NCBI GenBank assembly: GCA_027579435.1
Contig: JANBPK010000785.1
Span: forward strand, 1-64,000
Length of the DNA: 64,000 bases
Source: Candolleomyces eurysporus
Lineage: Eukaryota; Basidiomycota; Agaricomycetes; Agaricales; Psathyrellaceae
Direction: 5' to 3'
Position numbers and translations under genes: made by a program. Under the pieces are notes generated by a model. It ran no database searches, had not been told where the DNA came from, and saw only the letters and a program-made list of their open reading frames with translations. Shown piece by piece: positions 32,183-45,483 of this stretch. Within the stretch, counting starts at the first letter, position 1. Every line of letters begins with the position of its first letter.

Positions 32183-35100
32183 ATGGCTCAACCAAGGAGA
32201 CGAGTCTCCTACATTATACCTCCAGCAGCCGGGAATGCGTCTCGACTGCGACTTCCACCCCACGGGACGCAGCGGCTTGGCGCTGTTGGACCGCTCCTGT
32301 TGCCGTATGAAGCACATCCAACCCCACACGTCGAGAAGATACCGCCATGGGCAAGGCATCCTCGCCACAGGCTAGGGATATCGTCGTTGGTCCTCGATTC
32401 TTCAACAAACCTTGCCGGTCGAAACTCTCCCGGTGGAATTCTGTATTCTGGCGGCCGGGATGGCCTGATTATTGCCTGGGATCTCGGCGTGCCCATGAAG
32501 AAGCGCAAACAGAGCAGGCCTCCTCAAGGCCCCAGGGTGAACGGTCAATGGGAGGTGCTTACGGGCTGGGNCGGATGATACGATAGAGGAAGAGGGGGAG
32601 GAAGACGAGAGGCTTGGACCGGATGGCGATGTTCTTGGGGAAGTCACCTCTGCCTTAAAGCGTCAGCGTTCTGTCAGCGCGGCTGGGGAGGTGCCTTTTG
32701 AGCAGCAGTGGGAAGTAGAGATGGCTTCCTTCAAGCCAGGAACGGTACGTCGCTCGACCTTGCATTCCCGCTTCTAGCCCTGAGTATCGTACCACAGCAC
32801 AGCGAGTTCAGGCAGTGTGCGCAAGCGCACTCGGATTGGATCAACGATATCGTTCTCTGCAACCACAACCAGACCGTTCTCTCCGCTTCCTCGGATGGCA
32901 CGATTAAGTCTTGGAATCCCCACGCAGCAATAGCATCAGACCCAGCTATTATCGGTACCCATGCAGACTATGTTCGATGCCTGTCGCTGTGGTATGAGGA
33001 TTATTAAGTTTGCAGAAAAGATCAGCCTACTAACCTTGTACCAGCAGAGAGCAAAGCTGGGTAGCCTCTGGGTCGTTTGACAGGACCATCAAGCTGTGGG
33101 ACATCAGCCGAGCCTCGTCGAACGAGCCTCTGGTCACACTGAACCCCGCGGATGCATCTGCCGCCAAGTCCTCCGTATATGCCATTGCTTCAGATCCCTT
33201 TGGACGTACAATTGCGTCGGGTTCGCCGGAGCGCGTGGTCAGGCTGTGGGATCCCCGGTCGGCTAAGAGGACGGGAAAACTTGTGGGCCATACCGACAAT
33301 ATTAGAGCAATCCTCATTTCCGAAGACTCGAAATATGTAAGTCGTTGTTCTGGTCAAATCAATGGACGAAAGGTCTGACCGCAGGTGCAGCTCTTGACAG
33401 GCTCTGCGGACGCATCTATCAAAATATGGTCGCTTGCATCCCAGCGCTGCTTGCACACATTTACCCACCACACCGAATCTGTCTGGTCGCTATATTCCTC
33501 TCACCCGAATCTAGAAACATTCTATTCCGGTGATAGATGTGGTTTGGTATGCAGAGTGGACGTTGAAGGTTGCGGTGACCTTTCTGAAGGAGAGTGCGTG
33601 CTGCTTTGTAATGATAGCGGCGAATTGTCGCGGCCAGCTATCGAGGGCGTTAATTGCATCTCCGTATTGGACGATAGCTTGCTCTGGACCGCTTCAGGAA
33701 CGTCAACGATCAAACGATGGCGAATTCCTACGAGGAGAACGAGCCGGCCACCGACTGCCCCACCACTCGACGCCGATGGAGACCGATTCCCGATACACTC
33801 GCACTCGCCGCCGCCACTCAAGCGGCGGCTACCCATGCACAACGAGGAAGTTGGTTCGCGCCCCTCTTCTGGTCACGGCCAGGCCCATAGAATGCCCTCC
33901 ATGCCGTCGATTCGATCGGTCGCATCAGATACCAGGGACAGAGGAGCATCCTTTGAGAATACCCTTCATGGCATTCCATATGATAGCTTGGTCAAGCTTC
34001 TGTCCCCTAACGACCCGTTCGCCCCATTCTCTCCTAACCGCAACCGGGATCCTGAGGTCGCGACTCTGTATTCCGCTGCGTCCATCAGGTCTGTCCAACG
34101 CGGCATCAGCCGTATACCAGCTGGACAGGGCTCTTTCCAAAACAGCCATGGTAGTCCTCTTCTCAGTTCCCGGACCGAAGAGACGGTCCTAGGGACAAGC
34201 GTGGCGCGCGCTAACTACGAGGAACGTGAATTGGCATCTGACGCCACATCATATTGTCTTGAGCCGGATGATATGTTGGTGGGCGAAGATGGTTTGGTCA
34301 GATCCATCATTCTAAACGATCGGATCCATGCCTTGACGGTGGACACAGCTGGCGAGGTTGCCGTATGGGATATCGTTCGGGGTATATGTCTTGGCAGATA
34401 TGTTCCGGAGGACGTTGCGGCTGCAAGTCATTCGGGGAGTGTGGACGGTGGGAGCGGGGAAACGGAACGGAGCCCGCGTGAAGCCCTGGAGGCCGTTCGT
34501 GAACGTATCGAAGGGGAGGCTGCGATAAGCACTTGGTGCACCGCCGATACCAAAGCTGGGGTTCTGACCATCCATCTCAACGAACGATCCTTCGATGCGG
34601 AGGTCTATGCAGACGAGGTTGGATTCTCTCATGACAAGTACATCAACGATGAGACGAAACGTGAGTCACATTTCGTATGCTGTTGGNATTATTGATGCTG
34701 ATTACTACGTAGTGAATGTTGGAAAATGGGTCTTGAGGAATCTCTTCATCGGGTTCATACGGGAAGAAATGAACTTGAAGAAACTGCAGGATTCCCAATC
34801 TTCGAAGGACGGGTCCCTTCCTCCCTCTGTGGCTCGAACTGAACACCGACATTCAGGTGAATCTCCTCGCAAGCATCGGCACCGCCCTTCGGCCTCCGTA
34901 GACTCCATCCCTCGAAGCTCGAGAAATCTTTCAACCTCTACAGCAGTGATAAACTCTCCGAAAATGATCCCGGCNGTTCCTCCAGTCATAACGAACTTCC
35001 CGCGTTCCTCTCCTTTACTCACCCCGTTGATCCCTCTAATTCCCGTGAAAGAGCTGTTGCCACCCATCGTCCAGTCCCCAACTTCTTCTCCCATCGAGAG

Positions 35101-36279
35101 TGCTCCCTCGACATCTCCTCACACGCGCTCCCGATCTGGAACTATAGATGGCTCCATGATGAGGACGCCTTCAACGGGACCTGGGAAAGAATCTGACTAT
35201 TTCTCACTGCGCAATCGCCAACAATCATTGCCAGGAGCTGGTTCAGATGAGAATCCAAGTACTGCTGGTCCTGGAACACCAAAACCAGACCAGGTTCCGC
35301 CGACGCCAAGCACTCCCAGTGGACTCATGGGGAGGCTCAAGAGTTTTGGAAAGATGACGAGGCGACCCGTTAGTGATGCAAGCCCAACTCTAGGAGCATC
35401 GGTCCCAACTGCAGACACGCTGGCCATTTCCGAGGTATGTATTTCGTTATTTGTGGGTAAGAGATGATAGTAATGATTGAGGGTACTAGGATGTGGTTGC
35501 CGAGATTGCTAAGACGCCGATGCAGGTTCTGTTGTCAGGACCTTTGGCTCCACCTGGCAATGTAGACGNCCCACTACACGCGTTCCCAGCTCAAACAGCC
35601 GTGCTTATTTCCGAAGAAGCGACACCTGCTTATCGCACGATTTATCGTGGGCACGTCGCGACGACACATTGCGATGTGTCTGCCTTGGAAGACGCTATGC
35701 CTCTCTGGCTAGCGGAGTATTTGTTGCTGAATAAGACACCGCCTGCCGCCCCACCTGCGAAAGTCAGTTTCATCCTGTTGCCGTGGAACAAAGATCCTGA
35801 TGTCGAACCCCTCCCCGAGTTGTTGAACACGTACGTGTCTGCTGTGCAGAATCCCACTAAAAGCCTATCCTTCCTGACATTGATCAAATTTAACGTTTCA
35901 GCGCACAATCGAAGCTCACGGCGAGTAGATATCTGCGCATGTCAAAAATTCTCCAGCATGTAAGGACTTTCGATGTTTCATTAACTGTGGTGAGGCTGAT
36001 GGCATTAATCAGGTACAGGACAAGCTTGAGAAAATGAATGGGGCCGAGTCGAAGGCAGCTTCTGCGCGATCATCTTTGGATAGTCGAGACCATCACCACG
36101 AACAGCANCTCAAATCCAGGCCGAGGGCAGAGGATGCTTATGAGATCCTATGCCATGAGGCATTGCTACCTCTTGATATGACGCTGGCTGCTGTACGGCA
36201 GTATGTCTGGCGGCAGGGAGGAGAACTGGTAATGCACTACCGACGGAGACGGCTACCCGTCAGCCCTAGACCCTCGTGA
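32183..36279 (+). CDS. WDR48: WDR48/UAF1-like WD40 protein (Bun107 type)
   Basis: Exons: 32183-32744, 32798-32990, 33045-33336, 33385-34660, 34713-35434, 35490-35830, 35902-35959, 36013-36279. The N half is a beta-propeller: [97 protein letters not shown] long Ser/Pro-rich insert follows. The C part ([67 protein letters not shown]) matches the DUF3337 region of WDR48. Family members bind and activate ubiquitin-specific proteases (USP1/12/46 in animals; Ubp9 in fission yeast). An N at 32571 shifts the frame in exon 1; more Ns lie at 34687, 34975, 35569 and 36109. Single copy, no paralogue here. Confidence 0.9.
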
Positions 36280-39200
36280 GGGCTTAGGGTGACGAATTTG
36301 ATGCTGTAGTACATGTACACATACATTTATGGATATGGTCGTGCTTATCGATAGTGNACNTATGATGTAGTCCGTGCATATTAAATGATCTGTGCGTATT
36401 AGCATCTTACCTCGAGAGCCGACAAAACTGCAAACGCCTGATAGGTAGGTGCATGTGGGGCACACGCTTGACATGCTTGACAGGTGCAGGCGAGATCTTA
36501 GCTCATCGATTAATCGATTGAATGACAGCGCCTACCGTGCCTTGCAGCTGACATCGTGTACGTTTTCATTCACGACGTCGCAAAACATGGCTCCGGGGCA
36601 GATTTAGCGGGCACTGGCTACGTAGACGTCGATCCACTGAGGTCATAGCTGGGCCGGAAGCTGGGCCGCAGACCCAGGCTTATTGCAAGTTTATTGTCTT
36701 TCGGTCTCAAGGTCAGCTGGCATTCGCAGAATGCCGGCACGATACCTACCAAAAGCTTGTCTGTTGGCCATTTGTCCGCTCGGTCTCTTTCTGGTACATA
36801 CGAATACACANTGGAAAGATATGGAAANTTCAAGGCGAGAGTCATTGGGTGCGAATCCATAATGGTGTTTCAGGATGTTTGACCGGGGAACGGTAAGAGG
36901 GCTGGTGTGAGTGGGAAGATGAAGAAAGGAACCACGGTGTACGTTAGCAACACGAGATGCTCCGTTGACNAGCACGGACTTTCACCCAGGTTCACGCGTC
37001 CAATTTTGCTTTGCGTGCTGGAAGCAATTGGTTCGGGGGTACCTTGGAAGACGAGAACCATGAGTAGCCATGAGTACTCAATGAGTGGACCATCTTTTGT
37101 TTGCNTTACTCTGNGTCCCTCCCCTGCGCCGCCGCCTCGCGCCCAAGGCACGCAAGTCATTTGGTTGAGACAGGCTCGAGGCAGTGGAAATTGATAAGCA
37201 TCTTTTTTCGTCGGGGGNCGCGCCTATATCGTGAGGTCAAGTCTCGAGTCACGTCAAACCCAAATTGGGACAGGACAATTATGTGGGACCGCAAGCGGTC
37301 ATAATCAAGTGGAGATTGTGTTGAACGTCCCTTGAGACGCCGCTCCAATCGCGGAGCTTGACTGAGCACTTGGAACAATATATGTTTGTCACGGCGACCT
37401 GCCCAAACGGTTTTGCTCAGTAGGGTTATATTAGTTCCTCAAATAAATAACACTAGTACTTGTGCATTGTTTTCTAATTATTTAAGATCGAAATTTAGTT
37501 GAATTCGGGATTATACAATCCAGGATAAGCGCTCCGAGTATGAACGCATTGCCAACTAATTGTGACACCGTGGTCACTGGAAGTGCTAATGTTTCCGTGC
37601 TGTTCGATGAATCCAAGCCACATCTGAGGTAAAAACGCTTTTCGGTGTGGGTGTGCGACTATGCGGATGGTTTTGGAGTTTGTATTCACCCTTGGTTGTT
37701 CGTATAGTGTGAATCAAATGGAAACATATACGAAATTTTTTNCAAAAGCGCCGCTCCGAGATGGCAGAGAAACTTGGGACCCAACGGCCTTGATGGCGCG
37801 TGCGACGGTTGCCCCCTGACGTATTCGCTGTACGGCAGCTCGGAACCTTCGGGACTCCCAGGCGAACTATGAATAAATGCGGTGCAGTCGCTCATTCAGC
37901 GAACATTCAGCCGTCGAACTTATTATATTAAAANTGTTCAGGAACGCCGTCAGTCCTATTAGACTGAGAGCCTCTTCGTACTGCATTTGTGTCGAAGTAT
38001 TAGTAGTATGAATGCATTGCCCGAAGTCGTTGAAAACGGAGTTGGAAGAGGAAAAGGCTCGTAAGCAGAATGCAATCGGCTCTCTTTTCTCTGCATGCGA
38101 ACATTCTCACAGTGAGANGAGTTATCGAATTAGTATTTTCTATGAAAATTGTTTTTCCCTCAACGACGGAGATCTGAGCGCATGAGCTACCACGCATGTT
38201 ATGGCGGCGGTGGCGGCCAAGCAAAAGATGAAACGTCGGGCCTTGCTGAATACAGCGGGTCACCGTCGGGATTTTTCTACGCCTCTCAGACTCAATTTGC
38301 TGGTGCCATGGTAGTAAGTATTCAGANTTCCAGAATTAGCCCTTGCTACANCTTCTCAGAAGTCTTGAACTTCAGAGTGCGATNTTCTTATGATGNGGGA
38401 GGTAGAACGGTTGGAGAAATATCTCTCCAGGCATGTTGAAACCGAGACGAATCCCTTTGCCACGCCCAGCGCAGAGACATATGAAGAGCATACTGCTATG
38501 GAATCGAGAATATTCCGGAGCATATCCACAAATTCTTGGGAAGACCATAGGGTCATTGAAGCCGATGCTTAAGCTTTGAACCTTCTATTTCTGCNTATGT
38601 GGGAGTCATATCTGCACTGCCAAGTCACCAGTCGAATTCCGTCGGTATATCATTGCAATCAACAGGGTCGACGTCTAATATTTGACCCAGCCACGTTCTG
38701 AAACAACGGTGTTTTTGGTCAACCTGCAAATCTCGTCTGTGACGCCAATAGCCCCGAATACAGCTCGACCGCCCTCGATCAGCACACGCTGGCGAAAAGC
38801 GCGGTTTATTCGGACTTGCGACCATGAGTCAACTCGCAGCGATTCAAAAAATACCAGCAGTGCACAGGTACATCTGGAAGCTGTGAGCTAGGTGTTTTCA
38901 ATGTTATATTTCTTTCGGCTGTGGACGCCGGAAGTGGAGCAGGTCTTTTGTTGGACCGTTTGGACCCGCTTACCTATTGCAGCATGTCGGGCACTAGATT
39001 TGTACCTTGCCCCATTGCGAAATCAGTGTGACTTATCAGGTTTGGAATATACNTCGATCTCGGCGGCAAATCGAATCTGCATTCCAGATCGCAGCACTGT
39101 TTTTGTTTATGGCCACTTCCTGTTTCACCAGGTGCACTCCTCACTTTTCACAGGCACCAGATGCCGGCCATATGTCGAAACGTATAAATACTATTCAGCT

Positions 39201-39288
39201 TTGACCTTGAGCTGAGCATTCCCCTACTGCCTTTCCTCCCTTCGTTTCCTTTTCTCNACTCTTTCCTCTTTCCTTCCTTCTCCCAACA
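36280..39288. other. 3-kb gene-poor, N-rich spacer
   Basis: Many scattered N bases. Short frames on both strands (for example 38149-38572 plus) resemble no family I know. CGTATAAATAC at about 39180-39190 is a likely TATA box for the next gene, about 105 bp before its ATG. Confidence 0.5.
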
Positions 39289-40491
39289 ATGAGCCATTCN
39301 ACCCGCTTTAGTCGTTCCTATCCGCTGCCATCGTTAGCTTCTGCCCGACTTGTCCCCCGGGTAAATGCTTTCTCAAAAAGCGTTGGCTATCACTTGGAAA
39401 CGATTTTCCTCTTCACAAAGTCGGACATCAAGACNACTCTTGTTCCTATTGTAAGCTTTCNTTTANCTGGCTTGGAAGTTGATGTTNAAGTCCTGNTCGC
39501 AGACCATTTTCGCCCTTGGAACCGCNCCCGTCTGTCGCTCGTCCCCGGTCGAGAACACCTTGAAGGCGGTGTTCTGGCTCTGGTCCGTTCTCCTGCAATT
39601 CAACCTTATCAACCAGACGGTATTGCCGGAGGAAGANGCAGAGAACAAACCTTGGAGGCCCATCCCTTCCGGACGTATCACATTGCGAAACGCAATCATC
39701 CTGCGTTGGCTTAGCATCCCCCTCTGCGCGATGCTCTCGTCATACTTCGGTACCGCAACCTTGGTTTCGTGCATCCTCTTCACGTTCTTCGCCTCGCTCT
39801 ACAACTTCTGCGACGGGGACAAGAATGGTTTCGTNAAGAATCTCATTAATGGGTTTGGGTCGTGCTCTCTGGCTCTTGGAACGACACTCGTGGCCTGTGC
39901 GTGTTCCCTACTATCACCGAAATTATCCCCATTTGATTTCTAACATTTTGACTCAGCGTGCGATACCGCATCTGCACCCTTGTTGGAGACCCTTCACTGG
40001 AAGAACTTCCCAGAGCTCACGATCTTCTTCTTCGTCATCATCACCACCATCCACGCTCAAGATTTCCAGGATGTCGATGGCGATCGCGAGGTTGGCCGCA
40101 ACACAATTCCCATGATCATCCCTGAGATTTCTCGCATCTCGATGCCTATTGTTCTCCCATTATGGTCGGTCATCATTGTGGCCCTCTGTCACCCCCCTTC
40201 GTGGTTGGCCGCTGTTTTCATCGGCCTCTCAATGGTCATCGGCCTCCGATTCCTTCTTATGCGACGAGTTCAAGACGACAAATTCTCGTATATCCTGTAC
40301 AATGTGAGCATCTCATCTTGCCTCTAGTCGTGCTCTNTCTTACCTTCTTTGTCTAGGTATGGCTTTCACTCACCATCGTCCATATGGGTCTCTATAAGCG
40401 CCAGGCTCCCCAGGCTATCTCCTGGGCAATGGAGCCAGCTATGCCTCCTTTCCTCTCCAACAACCTCACTCGTCAACTCGGAGTTTGCTAA
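39289..40491 (+). CDS. UbiA-family prenyltransferase-like membrane protein
   Basis: Exons 39289-39450, 39503-39896, 39957-40303 and 40357-40491 give 345 residues with the frame kept through several Ns. The first Asp-rich region is degenerate (NLINQTVLPEE then ENKPWRPIPSGRIT), the usual N-x3-D-x3-D place followed by KPWRPIPSG. The second is intact (QDFQDVDGDREVGRNTIP). Helices include IILRWLSIPLCAMLSSYFG, LVSCILFTFFASLYNF and LPLWSVIIVAL. UbiA enzymes move prenyl groups onto acceptors or cyclise prenyl diphosphates within membranes; Mg2+ binds the Asp motifs. The GR.TIP block is typical of fungal members. No clustered tailoring genes are present, so the product cannot be inferred. Confidence 0.85.
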
Positions 40492-42840
40492 TTCAAATTC
40501 ATTCGTTCGCCGCATNCGTCCGTATGTTATTCAATCATATTAACATTAACTTATAGCATATAGTTATTTGTAAACTTAAGTCACTCACTCACCTCACCTT
40601 CGCATTCACTCCCTCTGTATTGTTAGCCTTGCATAGATTTGCCACGTTGTACACGTGTTGCTCATGTTCACTCACTTCGATTTTCGNCCAACACACCCAT
40701 TTATTGCATAGTTTATTAAATTAACTTACATCTTTAGTATTACAATATTGCCTCTATTCGAGACTGGGCAAGTCCTATTTTGACTTATTGTATATTGTTA
40801 TTCGAGTCTGCTGTGCAATAGCAATATATGCTTATGTCCCCCTATTTGTTNATCTGAAAGTCCGAAAATGCAATCGAGGAAGGTGTTTGGTTAAAANGGG
40901 TCTCTTCTCTTCATCCCCGAAAACGCGATCACAAAAACTAGATGGACCAAGCCGCTCGCAGCACTCCCCTCATCAAGGAGAGCAAATGGATTTTCCAGGT
41001 GTTATTCCGCACCTTCGTTTCTAGGGCTGCGCCGCATAATGATGTGGGGAGGGATTTTCGTATTCAAGTTTAAAGACGCGATCGACCCGATCGAGGTGAA
41101 ATACTTCCGCCGCACGGTTTGCACCCCGTTTTAATTGTTTGCGATATGCTTGGGCCGTGTTGGGGCTCTGTGTGGTGGACCATGAAAGGCCTGAGCGAGT
41201 AACCAAGCCTCTGACTCATGGTTTTAATGNATGCCCTCCCCCTATCTGAGGCATTGCAAATCATGGCGTGAACCTCTCCCGAAATGATACTGGAATTGTT
41301 CATGGCGTACCAGCAAGTCGAATACCCTTCACGTCATCACGAGGCCCTGCGGNTGCTGCTGAAACTGCTGGTCGGCCTCCTGGCACNAGGGTCCGCATGC
41401 NACCTNCCAGCCACTACAGCCAGAGAAATGAGTCATGGANTTGCTGAATNANAGGGAGGATCTACGGTATCTCGTCAAGTGGAAGATGGCCCTTTTCGCT
41501 ACGATTGGGNGGGCCTACTTTTACTTTAGCCGCCAACATCTCAATAAGCGCCCACTNATATGCTTGAACACGCCGTAACAGCCCGTCGAGAGAAGTGAGC
41601 AGTACGGTAGAGGTTTCTAGAGATGGAAATACGCCAGCAGGCATCCGCCTTTTAAGGTGTTTCTGTCAAACCGAAAAGCTTCTTCGAATTCTGGGCATGA
41701 TGGTCAGTGCACGGNTCGGGAACAAGGTAATGGCCNTTTTGAGCCGTTNGGTCGGCCATCAACTACCAAGTCAAGATCATTCCGGCATCCGAGCTCGGCA
41801 AATCTGAATGCTCGCGCTTGTGCTCGTTTCAACACTTTCTTTCAAAAATTNCGAAGCGAACTGTCATAANACGAGCTGTAGGNNGNNANGTGACGTCGAC
41901 GTCTTCATTTCTGTNTATTTGGCAGCCAGTATGGTACTTAAATTTGACAACGACAGCCTNCGTCCATAAAACCGTGGTCCAACGTGAGGCCAAAATGTCG
42001 AAACTCNTTGGTGTTTTGGCGNTGCATGCTCGTCACAAGNGAGAGGTTCCAGATTTATTTTACCCGCAGAGGCCACCAGGCTCAACANAAGACTGGCCAC
42101 GAGATGAAGGGCGGAACTGTCGGTCTTCCCGGCGTAGTTGTGCTCATGCGAGCTGCGAGCGAGCTGTGCCACATTCCCGTTCATGAGGCTCCGGTCATTA
42201 AAANGGTGGCAGTCGCCAGAACGTTGGCAATGTTCTGACATTGCTCAGAGCTGAGTAGGGACCAGTGTCACCCTGTCTGAAGTGANNNGACCGCCCTTGC
42301 TCNGAGTTNGCACTGGCTCAGCGCTCAGGGTCCGCACCTCAGCCCCATGGCATCATGGTGCATGGTGCTGGGTCAGCGCGAGTCGGACTACGGATAACTA
42401 AGGGTCAGCCCTTAATCCGAATTACTTGCAATGAGCTCCACTCCGGACCTNCCGAACGTTACAAGGCAACAGTGACGGTAGCCACATATCAAGTATAATG
42501 AGGCCGCAAATGGCGGCGAACTTTCACTTTNCTTGNACTTTTACGNCACAAAGGTCTCGTTCAGTGGCCTAGTTTGANGCTGAACATCNTCCATCANTCA
42601 AGTTTTAGCCCACGAGGCGCTTCTTCGCTCATAAGGGGCAGAAACTTCTCATGATGCCTCCGCGCCCACAGTAAATCCGCCACACATCCTGAAATATCCT
42701 TTAAGCCGATTAAAGATTTATAAATGTTAGCGAACCCCTTGGGTCCACCGACCCTTCTTGCTGCCGCTCACAACAATGGCGCCCTCGTATCTTATGCAGT
42801 GCGTACAATTTTGAAGAATTTTTGAGACCTTTCTTAACCA
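40492..42840. other. 2.3-kb gene-poor, N-rich spacer
   Basis: Frames in 41.0-42.2 kb are interrupted by Ns and resemble nothing I know. No repeat with clear ends was seen. Confidence 0.4.
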
Positions 42841-42847
42841 TTCGGCG

Positions 42848-44559
42848 CCCACGATCATCGATATCTCCAGGACGGGACCGCTGGTGGGTGTTGGTGTTNA
42901 CGTTGGAAAGATTGATAGGTAGACTGAATTGGATGTGTTTCATCGCAGCTTGTTGGGTCAATGCTCAGCTACTTTTTCTTTGGCGCCTTCTTCCTCCAAC
43001 TATGTGAGTTNACCTAGTCCATTATTTGATCTACTNATTCTCAACGAAACACAGACGTNTATGTCACTAATTTCGTGCAAAAGGACAAGAAGTTCTTCGT
43101 TGGGCTGGGTGAGTGGGATGAGGGAAGCGAGATAAATTGCGCCACTGAAGGCCTTCAACGCAGTCCTACTGGTTACGNTTATCGAGATTCTCCACCTCGT
43201 GTTCACCACGCACACCACCTATTCCATCTTGGCACAGGGCTACGCTGACCTGAAGATGTTGGAGAGTTCGCCATGGTCAGGATCGGCGCTNCCAGTTTTG
43301 AACGGATTAGGTGAGTCAAACACATCTTAAAATGTTCTCTCATGAACATATCTGAGAGAATTCGACAGTGTCTTTCTGCACGCAACTCTTTTTTGCGTGG
43401 TATGTCGCGTTTTTTNGTGACTCTGTGTCNCCAACTCACGTCCATCTAGGAGAGTATGGCGTTTGGGAAGGAACACTTTCGCCAACATCGCTTCTGGCCT
43501 CATATTTTCTGTCAGTTCTTTGCCTCTGTCCTTCGGCTTGTTCGTTAAATTCTCCTCTTCGATAGCTCGGTCTAATGCAGTGTGCGGCCGCAATCGCAGT
43601 GACCGTCCAGGTGAGCATCTGGTGCTTCCCTACCTCTGCATCCTTCAGCTCAGCGATGATCTTATTGCTTTACAGTTCGTTATGATTGGATTGGAGGTAG
43701 TGAATCTTCAAAGACTCCGGCAAACCGTCATCGTTTGGCTGGCAGGGACTCTCGCATGCGATGTGGTGATGACTGTATCTGTGATCATGGTGGTGAGTCG
43801 TCGATGTCTGTTGCTGATATCTTAGNAGTCCACTGCGATAATTGCGCGTGCTNANCACACTATTTCTAGCTTATGCATTACAAGNAATCGACGTCCTATC
43901 AGGCTTCAAAAAACCTGATTGACGCGTTCATTGCCCACATGATAGAGAACGGCGCTTTGACAACCATCTGTGCAGCACTCAACCTAATCTTCTACCTCGT
44001 ATANCCCAACAACTTCTTATACGTCTGCATGTAAGTGCTGGATTCCCGGTTTATCACCCAGAATAGCTGCTAATCACCTCTTCCCATACCAGCGANTTTG
44101 TNCTTGGAAGACTGTAAGCTCTCTCAAGGACCTGACCCACATCTTTTCNTCCGGTTAAACTAATCCCCGTTTTCCCAGATACGCCAATGTGNTAATGGCA
44201 ACATTAAATCGTCGTGACCGTACACGTATTACAGCCGAAACTGACGCCGCCGCCTCTGGTACACGAACGAANGACTCGATGACAGCCAACGGCAACCCCG
44301 TCCCCCTCTCCACCCTCCGTCGCTCCTTACACTCCAACGTTCATAACAACCCAACTGGCGCCCAACCCAAGCTATATCCAATCGTTTCAATCACACGAGA
44401 AGTCCAGGTCGACTCCGACGATACTCACAGCCAGAAGGACGGGTCGGACGAGAAAGTGGGGCCCGTTGGTGTGAGTCTCCTTCCCTAATTTTGCTTCGTC
44501 TGGAACAGCAACTAAAATGCCCGGTTTCCTTTCTGTTTTCCATACAGTTCGCTGTGTGA
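42848..44559 (+). CDS. DUF6534-type seven-helix membrane protein
   Basis: About eight to ten small exons. The ATG is not certain: the first recognisable exon (APTIIDISRTGPL, to 42883) has no clean start. Later exons give LLGSMLSYFFFGAFFLQL (42949-43003), YVTNFVQKDKKFF (from 43055), IEILHLVFTTHTTYSILAQG (to 43310), VSFCTQLFFAWRVWRLGRN and GLMQCAAAIAVTVQ. The C-terminal part is LRQTVIVWLAGTLACDVVMT, STSYQASKNLIDAFIAHMIE, NGALTTICAALNLIFYLV, FVLGRLYANV and MATLNRRDRTR. This order is the hallmark of the basidiomycete DUF6534 family, whose function is unknown. A cytosolic tail (about 90 residues, Ser/Asp-rich) ends near 44559. Many Ns make single residues unsure. Confidence 0.75.
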
Positions 44560-45483
44560 AGAGAAAAAAAAANGGCCCTTGAGAGGNAGATAATAAACTA
44601 TATTATTATANNCTCATGTACAATCATACATAGAGTACTGTATTGCCACCGTCGTCTCGGGAACTAANANNGTTCATGTGCCTCTGGCCGAGACCTCTTT
44701 AATAATACAGCTCAACAATTCGTAGATTCTATACCCCGTTGGCCATACCCGCACTACAATAAAAANCACGAATGAATAGAGCTCTTTTCAGGCAATTTAA
44801 GTTGGAGCTGATGAAGACGAACGGATAATAAGCGTTTATTGTTACGAAAAGGTCTACTAAACAGGAACCCCGATAGCGCCGCCAATTCAAATCCTTGGCT
44901 AGCGGACCCCGGTACACGCCAGCACGGATAAANCTGAATCCGGTAGGGCAAATNTCTGCANCCTTCCCTTGGAGCGGTCACCCTTGCTTTCCGCCNNNNA
45001 AATACCCACGGCCGGNTGCATTTGCCGACGCTTCGTCNTGCCTCATCTNGAACACCCGCGACGGACTATTAGGCGGGCGGGATTCGGTGCGGAGGCTCGA
45101 AANGATAACGAAATTAAATATACGNGAAANGAGCGTCGTCGCCGTTGACTTCGTATTCATTCGTAAGANTCCAGCCTTGGGCAACCGGCTAGTCCTCTTT
45201 CTNNAGTCAGCGCGATCTCATCCTCGAATATCCTGGACCATCCNCGGTCCCGCAAGGACAAACTCGGCCACTGCCGCGATGACATTTNGTTCAAGNGCTA
45301 GTTGGAAGACCTGAGCCCCGACCATCCCAGCCCGTAAGGTCTTTGAGATAAGCAGAATACGGACTTGTGTTTCACGGTGTCACTCAGCTCTAGGGAATCG
45401 GNGTATTGGGAGTGGAGANNTTCGTCTATCATNGANATGCTATGGCACAGCTNTCCGGTGTNAGTCTAAATCTAAGTATTATT
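44560..45483. other. gene-poor, N-rich spacer between convergent genes
   Basis: This lies between the 3' ends of the DUF6534-type gene and OMA1. Frames over it (for example 44895-45314) are full of Ns and unlike known proteins. Confidence 0.4.

Noticed and set aside
33522..34192. Extra frames on both strands inside the WD40 gene
   Set aside because: The 436-residue sense frame carries the propeller repeats; the others have none.
36280..45480. Horizontal transfer or a mobile region in the N-rich stretch
   Set aside because: The genes there are normal basidiomycete families with ordinary introns; the odd look comes from sequence quality.
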